This document shows, in pieces, positions 42,053-50,922 of a stretch of DNA of 64,000 bases. The notes below the pieces were generated by a model. That model was not told where the DNA came from. It saw only the letters and a program-made list of their open reading frames with translations, and made no database searches. The stretch spans positions 186,001 through 250,000 of the forward strand of contig JBAGJY010000003.1 in the NCBI GenBank assembly GCA_037034305.1, read 5' to 3'. Origin of the DNA: Streptantibioticus_A sp037034305 (GTDB lineage: Bacteria > Actinomycetota > Actinomycetes > Streptomycetales > Streptomycetaceae). A program made the position numbers and the translations under genes. Each line of letters opens with the position of its first letter. The stretch's first letter is position 1.

Positions 42053-42631
42053 GTGCCGCAGAGGAACGAGGCACCGCTGCGCTCGGACGCACAGCGCAAC
42101 CGCGAGCGCATCCTTGAAGTCGCGTTGGAGGAGCTGACCCGCTGCGCCGACACGCCGCTCAGCTCGATCGCGAAGAAGGCGGGAGTCGGACAGGGAACGT
42201 TCTACCGCAACTTCCCCAACCGCGAGTCACTCGTGCTGGAGGTCTACCGCTACGAGGTCCAGCAGGTCTCCGACGCCGCCGCCGAACTGCTCGCGACCCG
42301 CGCCCCGGACCAGGCACTACGGGAGTGGATGGACCGGCTCGCCCGGTACGCCATGGCTAAGGCCGGACTGGCCGACGCGATGCGCAAGGCCACCAGCGCG
42401 CGCGGCACCCTGGCCGGACTGGGACACGGCCCGGTGACCTCGGCCGTGGCGCTGCTGCTCGAGGCGAACGAGGAGGCGGGCACGATCCGTACGGGCGTGA
42501 CACCGGACGACTTCGTACTGGCCATCGCCGGGCTCTGGCAGATCGATCCGCACGGCGACTGGCACACCCGCGCCGGACGGCTGATGGACATCGTCATGGA
42601 CGGACTGCGCGCCGGTGCGCCCGGGGCGTGA
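42053..42631 (+). CDS. TetR family transcriptional regulator
   Basis: 192-aa repressor: HTH QRNRERILEVALEELTRCADTPLSSIAKKAGVGQGTFYRNFPNRESLVLEVY, then a helical ligand-binding part. GTG 42053 follows AAGGAG. It is divergent from the molybdenum hydroxylase operon and very probably represses it and itself through the 55-bp palindrome; an aldehyde substrate would be the natural inducer. Confidence 0.93.
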   Translation: MPQRNEAPLRSDAQRNRERILEVALEELTRCADTPLSSIAKKAGVGQGTFYRNFPNRESLVLEVYRYEVQQVSDAAAELLATRAPDQALREWMDRLARYAMAKAGLADAMRKATSARGTLAGLGHGPVTSAVALLLEANEEAGTIRTGVTPDDFVLAIAGLWQIDPHGDWHTRAGRLMDIVMDGLRAGAPGA

Positions 42632-43169
42632 GCCCACGACGGTGCTGGCGCCGCGGGGCGGTGGCCAGGCGTAAGCCGAGTGAGCACTTCCCGAAGTGGA
42701 CGCGCCCCTGAAGACGATGCTCAATCAACTACTCGGTGTGCGACCGCGCTTGGCGAGAAGTGAAGGGCGGCACCCCTTCAAGAATCGACGTCACCCGGGC
42801 CCTTCTTGCGCACTCAGCGCCCCACGTGCCCCGGTTCCGGGCATCGCGAACGGCCGCGAATCCGGCTTCCAGACCGGCCCCGGATCCCCAACAGCCCAGT
42901 GTTCCAACCCTCTTGACCGTCGATTGGCGTAGACCACATACTGCCGAGGCGGAGCTGGAAGCCCAGTTGGCCGGGCTTCACTTCGTGTACTCAACCACAG
43001 CGCTACCGGGCTCCGTCCGCCCGGCCGCCGGTGTTCCCTCGCCGCCTGTTCGGCGACGTCCGCACCTGAGGCGTCGCGGATGTCGTGCTGCCCGAACGTG
43101 GCGAAATGCCGCCTCATACGGCGGTCATCGGTGACCTGGTGTGGCGGTCGAGGATCTTTGGGAGCCGCA
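42632..43169. other. Long intergenic region before the GH16 gene
   Basis: 538 nt without a convincing gene. Small open frames (42696-42932 and 42736-43134, plus) are Arg/Pro-rich without a start or family. One weak palindromic motif is noted at 42923-42938. The GH16 promoter should lie in the right-hand part. Confidence 0.5.
42923..42938. promoter_or_regulatory. Weak DasR-like (dre) site
   Basis: The sequence ATTGGCGTAGACCACA matches the remembered dre consensus AGTGGTCTAGACCACT at 12 of 16 positions. It is about 230 nt from the GH16 start. Given the degeneracy this could be chance. Confidence 0.25.
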
Positions 43170-44507
43170 ATGACATCGGATACCGCCGTGCCGCGCGCCG
43201 CTGCGGGCGTGCGTTCAATGCTCAGACGCTGCCGCCGGGAAGCGGCCCTGGTGGGGGTGGGCCTGCTCGCGGTCTTCGCGGCCTTTCCCACCGCGGCCGA
43301 CGCCACCCCGGTGCCCGGAGCGCCCCCCGGGTGGACCACCGTGTTCAGCGACGACTTCTCCGGCGCGGCGGGCAGCGGCCCGTCGTCGAACTGGATGTAC
43401 GACACCGGCCCCGGCTCGAACTTCGGCACCGGCGAGATCGAGACCATGACCAACTCGCCCAGCAACGTCCACCTCGACGGCAACGGCCATCTGGACATCA
43501 CCGCGCTGGACAACGGCGGCAACTGGACCTCCGGGCGTATCCAGACGACAAGCCCCAACGTCGGGGCCCCGGCCGGAGGCAAGCTGGAGGTCACCGCCTC
43601 GATCCAGCAGCCCTCCCCGGCCAGCGGCTCCGGCTACTGGCCCGCGTTCTGGATGCTGGGGCCCGGCCAGTGGCCGGAGAACGGCGAGATCGACATCATG
43701 GAGGACGTCAACGCCCTCTCCGACGTCGCCGGGACCATCCACTGCGGCACCGACCCCGGCGGCCCGTGCAACGAGGGCAACGGCATCGGCAGCGGCCTGC
43801 GCGGCTGCCCGGGGTGCCAGAGCGGCTACCACACCTACTCGATGATCCTGGACCGGACGAACGCCTCGAACGAGTCCATCACGTTCTACCTCGACGGCGC
43901 CCAGTACTTCAGCGTCAACGAGAGCCAGGTCGGCGCCGCCACCTGGCAGCAGGCGTTCGACCACAACATGTCGATCATCTTCGACCTCGCCATGGGCGGC
44001 GGATTCCCGAACGGCCAGTGCGGCTGCACCACACCGAGCGGTTCCACCAGTTCGGGTGGGACCATGAGCGTCGGTTACGTTGCCGCGTACACCACGAACG
44101 GCAGTAGCAGCGGCGGCGGTTCGGGCGGCCAGATCACCGGTTACGGCGGGCTCTGCCTGGACGACCGCTCAGCGAGTACCGCCAACTACAACCCTGTTCA
44201 GGTCTACACGTGCAACAGCAGTAGCGCCCAGCAGTGGACCTTCGTACCGGCTGGCACCACGCTGCACGTGCTGGGCAAGTGCCTGGACGTCTACGCGGCC
44301 GGTACCGCCAACGGAACGCCGGTGGACCTGTACGACTGCAACAACACCGGATCGCAGGTCTGGATACCCCAGTCCAACGGCGCGTTGTACAACCCGCAGT
44401 CCAACAAGTGCCTGGACGACACCAACTGGTCCACGACGCCCGGCACCCAGGTGCAGATCTGGGACTGCACCGGCGCCGCCAACCAAGTCTGGAAACTGCC
44501 CTCCTGA
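43170..44507 (+). CDS. Secreted GH16 beta-glucanase with C-terminal ricin-type lectin
   Basis: 445-aa exported endo-beta-glucanase-like enzyme. The signal peptide runs to about ATA/ADA (near residue 45). The GH16 catalytic signature is ENGEIDIMEDV, with nucleophile and acid Glu in EIDIME. Further GH16 blocks are SGYWPAFWMLG and a final FDLAMGGGFPNGQCG. A Ser/Gly linker leads to a beta-trefoil ricin/CBM13 domain (CLDDRSAS, CLDVYAAG, CLDDTNWS, with QxW motifs) that should bind polysaccharide. ATG 43170 follows GGGAG. Substrate is probably laminarin or lichenan type beta-glucan. Confidence 0.92.
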   Translation: MTSDTAVPRAAAGVRSMLRRCRREAALVGVGLLAVFAAFPTAADATPVPGAPPGWTTVFSDDFSGAAGSGPSSNWMYDTGPGSNFGTGEIETMTNSPSNVHLDGNGHLDITALDNGGNWTSGRIQTTSPNVGAPAGGKLEVTASIQQPSPASGSGYWPAFWMLGPGQWPENGEIDIMEDVNALSDVAGTIHCGTDPGGPCNEGNGIGSGLRGCPGCQSGYHTYSMILDRTNASNESITFYLDGAQYFSVNESQVGAATWQQAFDHNMSIIFDLAMGGGFPNGQCGCTTPSGSTSSGGTMSVGYVAAYTTNGSSSGGGSGGQITGYGGLCLDDRSASTANYNPVQVYTCNSSSAQQWTFVPAGTTLHVLGKCLDVYAAGTANGTPVDLYDCNNTGSQVWIPQSNGALYNPQSNKCLDDTNWSTTPGTQVQIWDCTGAANQVWKLPS

Positions 44508-44518
44508 GTCAGTACGGG

Positions 44519-44546
44519 GTGACCGGCCCGGCCGCGGGACGGTCAC
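44519..44546 (+). terminator. Hairpin after the GH16 gene
   Basis: Stem GTGACCG/CGGTCAC with an inner CCCG/CGGG stem, starting 12 nt after the stop codon. No T run follows, as usual in high-GC genomes. Confidence 0.6.
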
Positions 44547-44735
44547 GCCCTACCGCGCCCGCACCCTGTCGCGGTACGGCCCTCACCCGTTGGGCGGCAC
44601 CCCGGCGATCGGCGGCGGTGCCGCCAGCGGGCCGGGACGAGGGCGTCGAGGACGGTGCCGCCCCGGGGGCTCGCCCGTCTCAGCTCCCCGGAGCCTGAGA
44701 TCCGCACGCTTTCTCGGCCGCCGCCTGGCTCCTGT

Positions 44736-45572
44736 TCATGGCCGGGAGGATGACTGGCCGCTCCCGCCGAAGCACTCCCGGCCGCCGCCCGCCGCGGGCA
44801 CCAGGCACACCGTCACGGGCTGCCCGGTGCTGTCCGCGACCATGGGCGTGAACACATAGCCCCGCAGGTCGAACTGATCGGACACCACCGCGCGGAAGAT
44901 ACGGCCGTCGGGCGCCGTCACCTCCACCCGGTCACCGATCCGCGCATGCCACAGCCGCGCCCACGCCGCCCCGCACTCCTTGCTGTAGCGGGTCTCCACC
45001 CGTGCTCCGCCACGCGCCTGGTACGCGCCGAGCGTGCTCGGACGCGCCGCGCAGATCATGGACTCGGGACCGCGCCCCTCACAGTCGCGTCCCCGGCAGC
45101 CTGGTGTGAGCGGAGCGGCGGTGGCCATGATGGGCGACGACGGCTGGTCCGCGGCCCCGTGCCACAGCGCCCACGCGGTCACCGCACCGCCCACCAGCAC
45201 CGTGGCGGCAGCGCCACCCCACCACTTCCAGCGCCGTCCGGCCGACTCGGCCCGCCCCGCCGGTACCGCGGCCGCGGGAAGGACCTCCGCCGGTTCGACC
45301 TGCGGGACGCGCGGCGGGGCCGTTGCGGCGCGTCCGGACCAGGTCGGATCGGCCAGTTCCCACAGGGCCACCAGTCGGCCCGGTGGCTCGCCCGCCAGCC
45401 CGCACAGGTGCTCGACGGCCTGCCGGGGAGGCAGGACGCGGCCTTTGAGATAGCGGTCCCAGGAGGACTTGCTGTACGGGGTGGCGGCGGCAAGTCCGGC
45501 CAGACTGAGCCCGGTTCGCTCCTTCAACTCGCGCAGCCCGGCCGCCAGCCGCTCGCATTCGGGACCGGTCAT
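44736..45572 (-). CDS. HTH-transmembrane protein with extracytoplasmic DUF2690 domain
   Basis: 278-aa single-pass membrane protein. The N-terminus is an XRE-like HTH (ERLAAGLRELKERTGLSLAGLAAATPYSKSSWDRYLKGRVLPPRQAVEHLC), followed by a linker, a membrane helix (about 118-137) and an outside DUF2690 domain with four Cys (CRGRDC, MICAARP, KECGAAWARLWHARIGDRVEV). It looks like a one-component receptor that reads the wall or outside and acts on DNA. Start GTG/ATG 45572 overlaps the upstream gene (ATGA). Confidence 0.8.
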   Translation of the reverse strand: MTGPECERLAAGLRELKERTGLSLAGLAAATPYSKSSWDRYLKGRVLPPRQAVEHLCGLAGEPPGRLVALWELADPTWSGRAATAPPRVPQVEPAEVLPAAAVPAGRAESAGRRWKWWGGAAATVLVGGAVTAWALWHGAADQPSSPIMATAAPLTPGCRGRDCEGRGPESMICAARPSTLGAYQARGGARVETRYSKECGAAWARLWHARIGDRVEVTAPDGRIFRAVVSDQFDLRGYVFTPMVADSTGQPVTVCLVPAAGGGRECFGGSGQSSSRP

Positions 45573-46294
45573 CCGCGCAGCGCTCCCCAGGTGTGCGGGC
45601 CGACCTTGCCGTCCACGACCAGGCCGGAGGCGCTCTGGATGCGCTCGACGGCACGTTGCGTCAGGTCACCGAAGATGCCGTCGATCCCGCCGGGAGGATA
45701 TCCGGCCCGCTGCAACAGGCACTGGGCCTCCGCCACCTCCGGGCCCACCATCCCCTGCTGGAGCACGGCGTCGTGGGTGGCGCTGTTTCCGGCGTACCAG
45801 TGGCCCGCCCGGCGCACGATGTGGCATGTGTACGTCGGCAGGGCGCTCGGCGCGTGGCGCGGTCCGTCGTTCTCCCACGGGCGCAGCACCGCCAACAGCG
45901 CGGCGCCCACGACGACCGCCACCACCGCCACGGCGATGAGCGCGTGCCGTGCTCGCCGCGGCGCCGGGGTGCTCGACGGCGCCGCCGCTTCGGCCGTCGG
46001 CTCGGCTGCCGCATGCGGTGCCGAGGGTTCCGTCCAGGCCGCCGCCGCGACCTCCCGCAGCGCCAGCAGCCGGGCCGGGTCCGCACCGGCCGTGTGGGCG
46101 AGTTGCTCCACCGCCGCTTCCGGCGGCAGCAGCCGCCCGCCCAGATACCGCTCCCAGGACGACCGGCTGTACCCGGTCTTCGCCGCCAACTGCGTCAGGC
46201 TGAGACCGCTGTGGTCCTTCAACCTGCGCATCTGCGCCACGAGTTGCCGGGCCCGCGGGTCAAGTTCTGCGGGTAGCCCCTTCCAACGCGACAT
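45569..46294 (-). CDS. HTH-transmembrane protein with extracytoplasmic peptidoglycan-binding domain
   Basis: 241-aa sister of the downstream protein: an XRE-like HTH (QMRRLKDHSGLSLTQLAAKTGYSRSSWERYLGGRLLPPEAAVEQLAH), a membrane helix (about 117-138) and an outside PG_binding_1 domain (GMVGPEVAEAQCLLQRAGYPPGGIDGIFGDLTQRAVERIQSASGLVVDGKVGPHTWGALRG). A DNA-binding domain linked through the membrane to a wall-binding domain suggests a cell-wall sensor. ATG 46294 is preferred; the frame extends upstream but without a ribosome site. It is upstream of and coupled to the DUF2690 gene. Confidence 0.82.
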   Translation of the reverse strand: MSRWKGLPAELDPRARQLVAQMRRLKDHSGLSLTQLAAKTGYSRSSWERYLGGRLLPPEAAVEQLAHTAGADPARLLALREVAAAAWTEPSAPHAAAEPTAEAAAPSSTPAPRRARHALIAVAVVAVVVGAALLAVLRPWENDGPRHAPSALPTYTCHIVRRAGHWYAGNSATHDAVLQQGMVGPEVAEAQCLLQRAGYPPGGIDGIFGDLTQRAVERIQSASGLVVDGKVGPHTWGALRG

Positions 46295-46587
46295 GTTCCA
46301 CCCCGCCAGCATCCCCAGGCCCCTCGGCCTTCCCCCTGTCGATATGCATCGCAACCTCAACCCGCCTGACCCGCAAGGGACTACCCGGCCATTTCCCCGC
46401 GTCATCCGCGTCCCTTCCGGTCCTCATCTCGGGCACCGTCGCAGCAGGTCGCGGGCGGGGACGTCCCGGGATGTCGGCAGTTGCCCGGCAGTCGTGGCCG
46501 TGCCCGCCCGGTCGTCGCCAGCATCGGTGCAGCAAGCCCGCGGTGCTCCACCAGCGCCGTCCATCGGCTCGAAGGGAAACCATCACG

Positions 46588-47004
46588 ATGAACCGGGTAC
46601 AGCGCGTCGTCCTGGCGTCAGCCGCCGCGGTCCTCGGCAGCGGCCTCGCCCTCGCCCCCAGCGCCCACGCGGCCACCGCGGCGCCCGCCGCCTCCTACCA
46701 GTGCACCGGCCTGAAGTCGCAGTACCACTGGCAGACGATGGCCGACGGCAGCATGGGCTGGACCGCTGGATTCAGCCGGACGATGACCGCCATCGTCGGC
46801 TCCGGCAGCCACGGCAGCGCCACCGCCGAGGCCCAGTGCATGCTGGTGGGCTGGCACTGCACACCCGGTGCCGTGGACGGGACATACGGCCCGAACACCA
46901 GAGGCGCGATCATCGCCTTCCAGCGGAAGAACGGGCTGGCCGACGACGGGGTGGTCGGTCCCAACACCTGGCGCAAGCTGCGGGTGGCCTCGTCCTACTG
47001 CTGA
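46588..47004 (+). CDS. Secreted peptidoglycan-binding domain protein
   Basis: 138-aa exported protein: signal peptide to AHA (about residue 28), then a Cys-containing head and a C-terminal PG_binding_1 domain (GSATAEAQCMLVGWHCTPGAVDGTYGPNTRGAIIAFQRKNGLADDGVVGPNTWRKLR). This domain has the same Cys position (EAQCML) as the extracytoplasmic domain of the HTH protein encoded divergently at 45569-46294, so the two domains are probably related. ATG 46588 follows GAAGGGA. Confidence 0.85.
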   Translation: MNRVQRVVLASAAAVLGSGLALAPSAHAATAAPAASYQCTGLKSQYHWQTMADGSMGWTAGFSRTMTAIVGSGSHGSATAEAQCMLVGWHCTPGAVDGTYGPNTRGAIIAFQRKNGLADDGVVGPNTWRKLRVASSYC

Positions 47005-47010
47005 CCCGCT

Positions 47011-47050
47011 CGACGGTCCGCCCGCACTCGGGGGAGTGGGCGGGCCGTCG
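47011..47050 (+). terminator. Hairpin after the secreted peptidoglycan-binding gene
   Basis: Long GC stem (left arm about 47011-47029, right arm about 47035-47050) with one bulge and a G-rich loop, 7 nt after the stop codon. It separates this gene from the large repeat-protein gene. Confidence 0.6.
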
Positions 47051-47172
47051 CCTGCGCCGCGGACCGGGCGGCCAGCGCGACTGTGACAGCGGGTGTCGCA
47101 CGTGGCGCCGGTACCCAACGCCACATGCCCACACGGCCGTTGAGCGATGGACTGTCAGACCCTGTTCCTACC

Positions 47173-50100
47173 ATGGCGTGCATGAGGGGATCGCAGAACA
47201 GTTCGGCCGCCCATGTGGTGCGCACCATCCTCGCCTCAGCTAAGGAAGAGCAGGCGAGAGATGCCCGGGGCACGGTGGGCGACGCCCTTGGCTTGCTCCG
47301 GGACGCCCGCCCCGCGCGTACGGCCGCGGCGGCAGTCGCTGCGGCGGGCGGAGCCGACGGCAAGGTGGCGCGTCGGCTGCGGGAGTTGGTGGCGCGGCAT
47401 CTCGGCGACAGCGCCGAGCGGTGGCGTGGCGTGCACGACGCGCTCGCCAGCCATCGGGGCACCCTGCCCGCGCTCCTCGCCGAGACTCCGCCACCGGCGC
47501 GACCGGCTGCTCCCGGTGAGATCTGCTCACCCGCGCCCCGTAGCGTGCACGCCACGCTCGCCCTGCTGATGGAACACGCCCGGCCCGAGCACACGGCCGC
47601 TGGCCTGGCCGGGCTGCCGGACCGCACGCTGGAGGGCCTGCTCGCTGGCGGAGCGCTGCCCGGCCCGGGGCTGGTCACCGCTGTCACGGAACACGGCGAC
47701 TCCCGCGCCGGAATCGCCCTGGCCCGGCACACCCGGCTCGACACGCGGGTGCTGGCCCGGCTTCTCGCGGTCGGGGACGCCCAGGTCGGGGCCGCCGTCT
47801 ACCGCAACCCCCGGGCTACGCAGTCGCTGCGCCGCATCCTCGCGCACCGGCTCGACGCGGTGCCGATGGACGAAACCCTGCGCGCCGAACTCACCGACCG
47901 CGGCGGCGACCTGCCGCGCACCTGGCTCGCGCCGCTGCTCGGCTCGGGCGATCGGCAGCTCGTGGCCCGTGCGTTGAGCGTCGGCGTGCGACGGGTGGCC
48001 CAGCAGTACGCGCTGGTCCGGCTGTGGGAACGCAGCGGGCCCGCGGCGGTGCGCCACCTGCTCGACGATCCGGCCGACGCCCAGCACCTGGGCCGAAGCG
48101 TTGTCGAGACGGTCACTAGGGCGCTCGCCGACGATGACGGGTCCGGCGCCGCCCTGCGCCAGCTGCGCGAACAGTGCGAGCCGTACGAGGATCCCGCGCG
48201 GCTGCCGGGCCTACTGGCCGTCACCCGGGGCACCAGCAGCCTGCGCGACCTGCTGTCCGAACCATACGTACACGACCTGGACGCCCTGTCCGAGGCCCAC
48301 GCCAAGAGCCCGTTCATGCCCAAGGCGAGCGAGGAACTGGCCCGCCACGAGGACGCCAGCGACGCCCAGCGGCTGGCGTTCCGGCTGAGCGTCCTCAACG
48401 AGCCCTGGCGGGCGGGCGACCGGCGGGCCGGAAACATCACCCCGCCCGCGCAACGCCTGGCAGAGGAGGCCCTCGACGGCGACACCGCCTGGTGGGCGGA
48501 GGGCATGATCAGGGCCGGGCTGCTCGATCCGGTCGAGCTGATACGCACCGCTCGACCAGCGGCCCATGCGGTGACCACGCTCGCGACACTCAACAAGACG
48601 GGCTTGCTCACCGGAACCGCCGTCGCCGAACTACGGTCGCTGACCGACGCCCATCTCGGCGACCGCCCCCAGGCCTGGGCCGCGCTCGAGGCCCTGCTGC
48701 CGGAACACCAGGGAACCCTGCGGGAGTTGATCAGCAAAGCGAGCGAGGCCGCCCCGGCCGCACCGGACAGTGAGGACGCCACCGCGCTCACCGGAGCTGA
48801 ACCGCGGGAGCGGCCAGAGCCGCCCAGCACTCCGCGCAGCCGCCAGGAGCGGGCCGCCCTCGCCGCCCTCGACCTCCTACGGTCCCTCGCACCTGCCGAC
48901 GCCCCGCTTACCGAGGACCCAGGCATCCTGAGCTTCCTCGCCCACCACAGTCGAAACGACGCTCCCGGCCTCGCCACCCCCGAATGGCTCGTCCGGTCCT
49001 GCGCCGCCCAGGGCGTCGAACCACCGAACGTCTGGTACACGGCGCCCACGCTCGACCAGGTGCGGGCACATCCCCCGCAGAGCTGGGGCTCCAGCGCCGC
49101 ACTCACCGAACGCGCCTACGCCCAGGGCGTCCTGCCCGCCGACGAACTGCTCCGCCTGCTGCCCGCCCGCCGCCTGCTGCTCCTTCCCCACGACTGGAGC
49201 AGCCTCGCGTTCTCCCGCGCGTGGGCGGCCGCGCTGGCCCGCCTGTTGCGCGCCGAACTCGGCACCGACCCCGATGCCTGGCTCAACCTGGCCGACACGG
49301 CCTGGTCGGCGGCCGGACGTGCCGCCGAGCGCGACTCCGACGGGCCCAGCTGGATTGAGCTGCTGACGCTGTCCCGGTCCGCGAGATCGAAGGCTGGCGC
49401 CAACGGATACCGGCCGCTGGAGGAATCGACATCGGACTGGTTCACGCGCCGCCCGCGCACCCCCGACGAGGCGCTCAAACTGCTGGAGCACGGCGACCAC
49501 CTGTGGGTCTGGCCGGTGGGCACCCTGCTGAGCCTGGCCGACGCCGATGTCGTCGACGCGGTCTTGCCACGACTCGGACCCGACGGCTCCTGGCTGCTTG
49601 CCGCGCATCTGCTACGACACGACCACACCCCGCGCCTTCTGTTCGGCCGGCTGCTCGCGGGCCGGGATCCTCAGGCGCTGCGCATCCTCGTCGCCCAGTC
49701 ACGATGGCTCGACAGCGGCTTGGTCCAGCGACTCGCCGACATCGATGACCCCGACGTCGACCTGGCGTTGCTACGCCACGTCAGCCATCCGCGCGTCCAC
49801 CGACGCATCGTGAGCCGATCCCGCCCGGCAGCGGAGGCCGACTCGGTCGCGGCGCGGGTGCTGGCGCAGTTGCGGGCCGATCCGTCCGCCAGTCCGATAG
49901 GAGGCCTGCACTGGTTGTCCTCGTCGGAACCGGACCTGATCGAGGAGATCCTCGTCCGGTACGGCTCGCAAGCAGGCTTCGTCCACCAGATCCTCGGCTG
50001 CCTGCGGCTGCTGGAGCACGGCGGAGCAGGCCGGTTGAGCGCGCTCGTCGGACGCGACCTGCTCGGCCAGGCTGCCAGCAAGCTGTGCGTCAAGGCGCTG

Positions 50101-50724
50101 GCCCACGCCGACCCGGCCGCGGTGATCCGCGCCCGGCTCGACCGTGAACTGGCCTCGCCCAAGCTGATCAGGAAACTGCGGCGGGCCACGGGCCCCTGGC
50201 AGGCGAGGAGCGCCGTGGCGGCATTCCCGGGCGGCGTGGACTGGCACGCCGTGGAGGCCGCGCACCAGGAAGAGCCGCTGCCGTACTGGGAGCAACTGGT
50301 CAATCTGCCGGACGCACCGACGGAACTGCGGCTGCGGTACGCGGAGTTGGTGCCGGAACCAGGGCCGAACGGCCTCGTCGAGGGTGCGGAACTCACCCGG
50401 GCGAGGGCCCGCCACGGCCTAGCCGGCATGTACCACTGCGCGCCCGCGACCCAGATCGACGGCCTGCTCACCGCGGGCCTCCTGACCGGATCGGACCTGC
50501 TGCACCTGGCGGCCCCCGCCGCACTGATGCTCGCCTACCTCAGCAGCGCCGCCCGCCGTACGGACGCCCCCGCGGAAACAGGCGCGGCGTTGACCGAACT
50601 CGCCGATCTCGTAGGCTCCCGGCTCGGGACCGACGCGGAGGCATGGGCGCGGGTGACCAACCGGCTGACAGGCCGCGATCCTGGGTGGGAACGCATGTCC
50701 CCGGTGGCCGCGTTGCTGTCCTGA
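47173..50724 (+). CDS. Giant helical (LRV/HEAT-like) repeat protein of unknown function
   Basis: 1183-aa Ala/Leu/Arg-rich protein without membrane segments or a signal peptide. It is built of short helical units resembling leucine-rich variant or HEAT repeats, clearest at about 174-226 (SRAGIALARHTRLDTRVLARLLA, VGAAVYRNPRATQSLRRIL) and about 860-885 (PDVDLALLRHVSHPRVHRRI). A more polar spacer lies near 525-560. No catalytic motif was found. The start is uncertain: ATGs at 47128, 47173 and 47182 all lack a clear ribosome site, so translation may be leaderless. It stands alone between a terminator and a convergent gene. Confidence 0.8.
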   Translation: MACMRGSQNSSAAHVVRTILASAKEEQARDARGTVGDALGLLRDARPARTAAAAVAAAGGADGKVARRLRELVARHLGDSAERWRGVHDALASHRGTLPALLAETPPPARPAAPGEICSPAPRSVHATLALLMEHARPEHTAAGLAGLPDRTLEGLLAGGALPGPGLVTAVTEHGDSRAGIALARHTRLDTRVLARLLAVGDAQVGAAVYRNPRATQSLRRILAHRLDAVPMDETLRAELTDRGGDLPRTWLAPLLGSGDRQLVARALSVGVRRVAQQYALVRLWERSGPAAVRHLLDDPADAQHLGRSVVETVTRALADDDGSGAALRQLREQCEPYEDPARLPGLLAVTRGTSSLRDLLSEPYVHDLDALSEAHAKSPFMPKASEELARHEDASDAQRLAFRLSVLNEPWRAGDRRAGNITPPAQRLAEEALDGDTAWWAEGMIRAGLLDPVELIRTARPAAHAVTTLATLNKTGLLTGTAVAELRSLTDAHLGDRPQAWAALEALLPEHQGTLRELISKASEAAPAAPDSEDATALTGAEPRERPEPPSTPRSRQERAALAALDLLRSLAPADAPLTEDPGILSFLAHHSRNDAPGLATPEWLVRSCAAQGVEPPNVWYTAPTLDQVRAHPPQSWGSSAALTERAYAQGVLPADELLRLLPARRLLLLPHDWSSLAFSRAWAAALARLLRAELGTDPDAWLNLADTAWSAAGRAAERDSDGPSWIELLTLSRSARSKAGANGYRPLEESTSDWFTRRPRTPDEALKLLEHGDHLWVWPVGTLLSLADADVVDAVLPRLGPDGSWLLAAHLLRHDHTPRLLFGRLLAGRDPQALRILVAQSRWLDSGLVQRLADIDDPDVDLALLRHVSHPRVHRRIVSRSRPAAEADSVAARVLAQLRADPSASPIGGLHWLSSSEPDLIEEILVRYGSQAGFVHQILGCLRLLEHGGAGRLSALVGRDLLGQAASKLCVKALAHADPAAVIRARLDRELASPKLIRKLRRATGPWQARSAVAAFPGGVDWHAVEAAHQEEPLPYWEQLVNLPDAPTELRLRYAELVPEPGPNGLVEGAELTRARARHGLAGMYHCAPATQIDGLLTAGLLTGSDLLHLAAPAALMLAYLSSAARRTDAPAETGAALTELADLVGSRLGTDAEAWARVTNRLTGRDPGWERMSPVAALLS

Positions 50725-50922
50725 GGCCAGCGGGGGAGGAGGGGGCTGGTGGGCATCGGCTGCCGCCTCGACGGTTCCAGCGACTGGCCGAGGTGGCGCA
50801 GCCCGCACCTTCCCGTGCGGGCAGCCCGCCTTCGTAACCGCCGACTTCCCTCGGCGCAACGCGCACAGGGCACGGTCCTTGGCCCGGGGAGGCCTGGTGC
50901 TGTGGGGAGCCCGCTCCTTCCA

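Noticed and set aside
42736..43134. Possible gene before GH16
   Set aside because: Arg/Pro-rich product without family or ribosome site; kept as intergenic.
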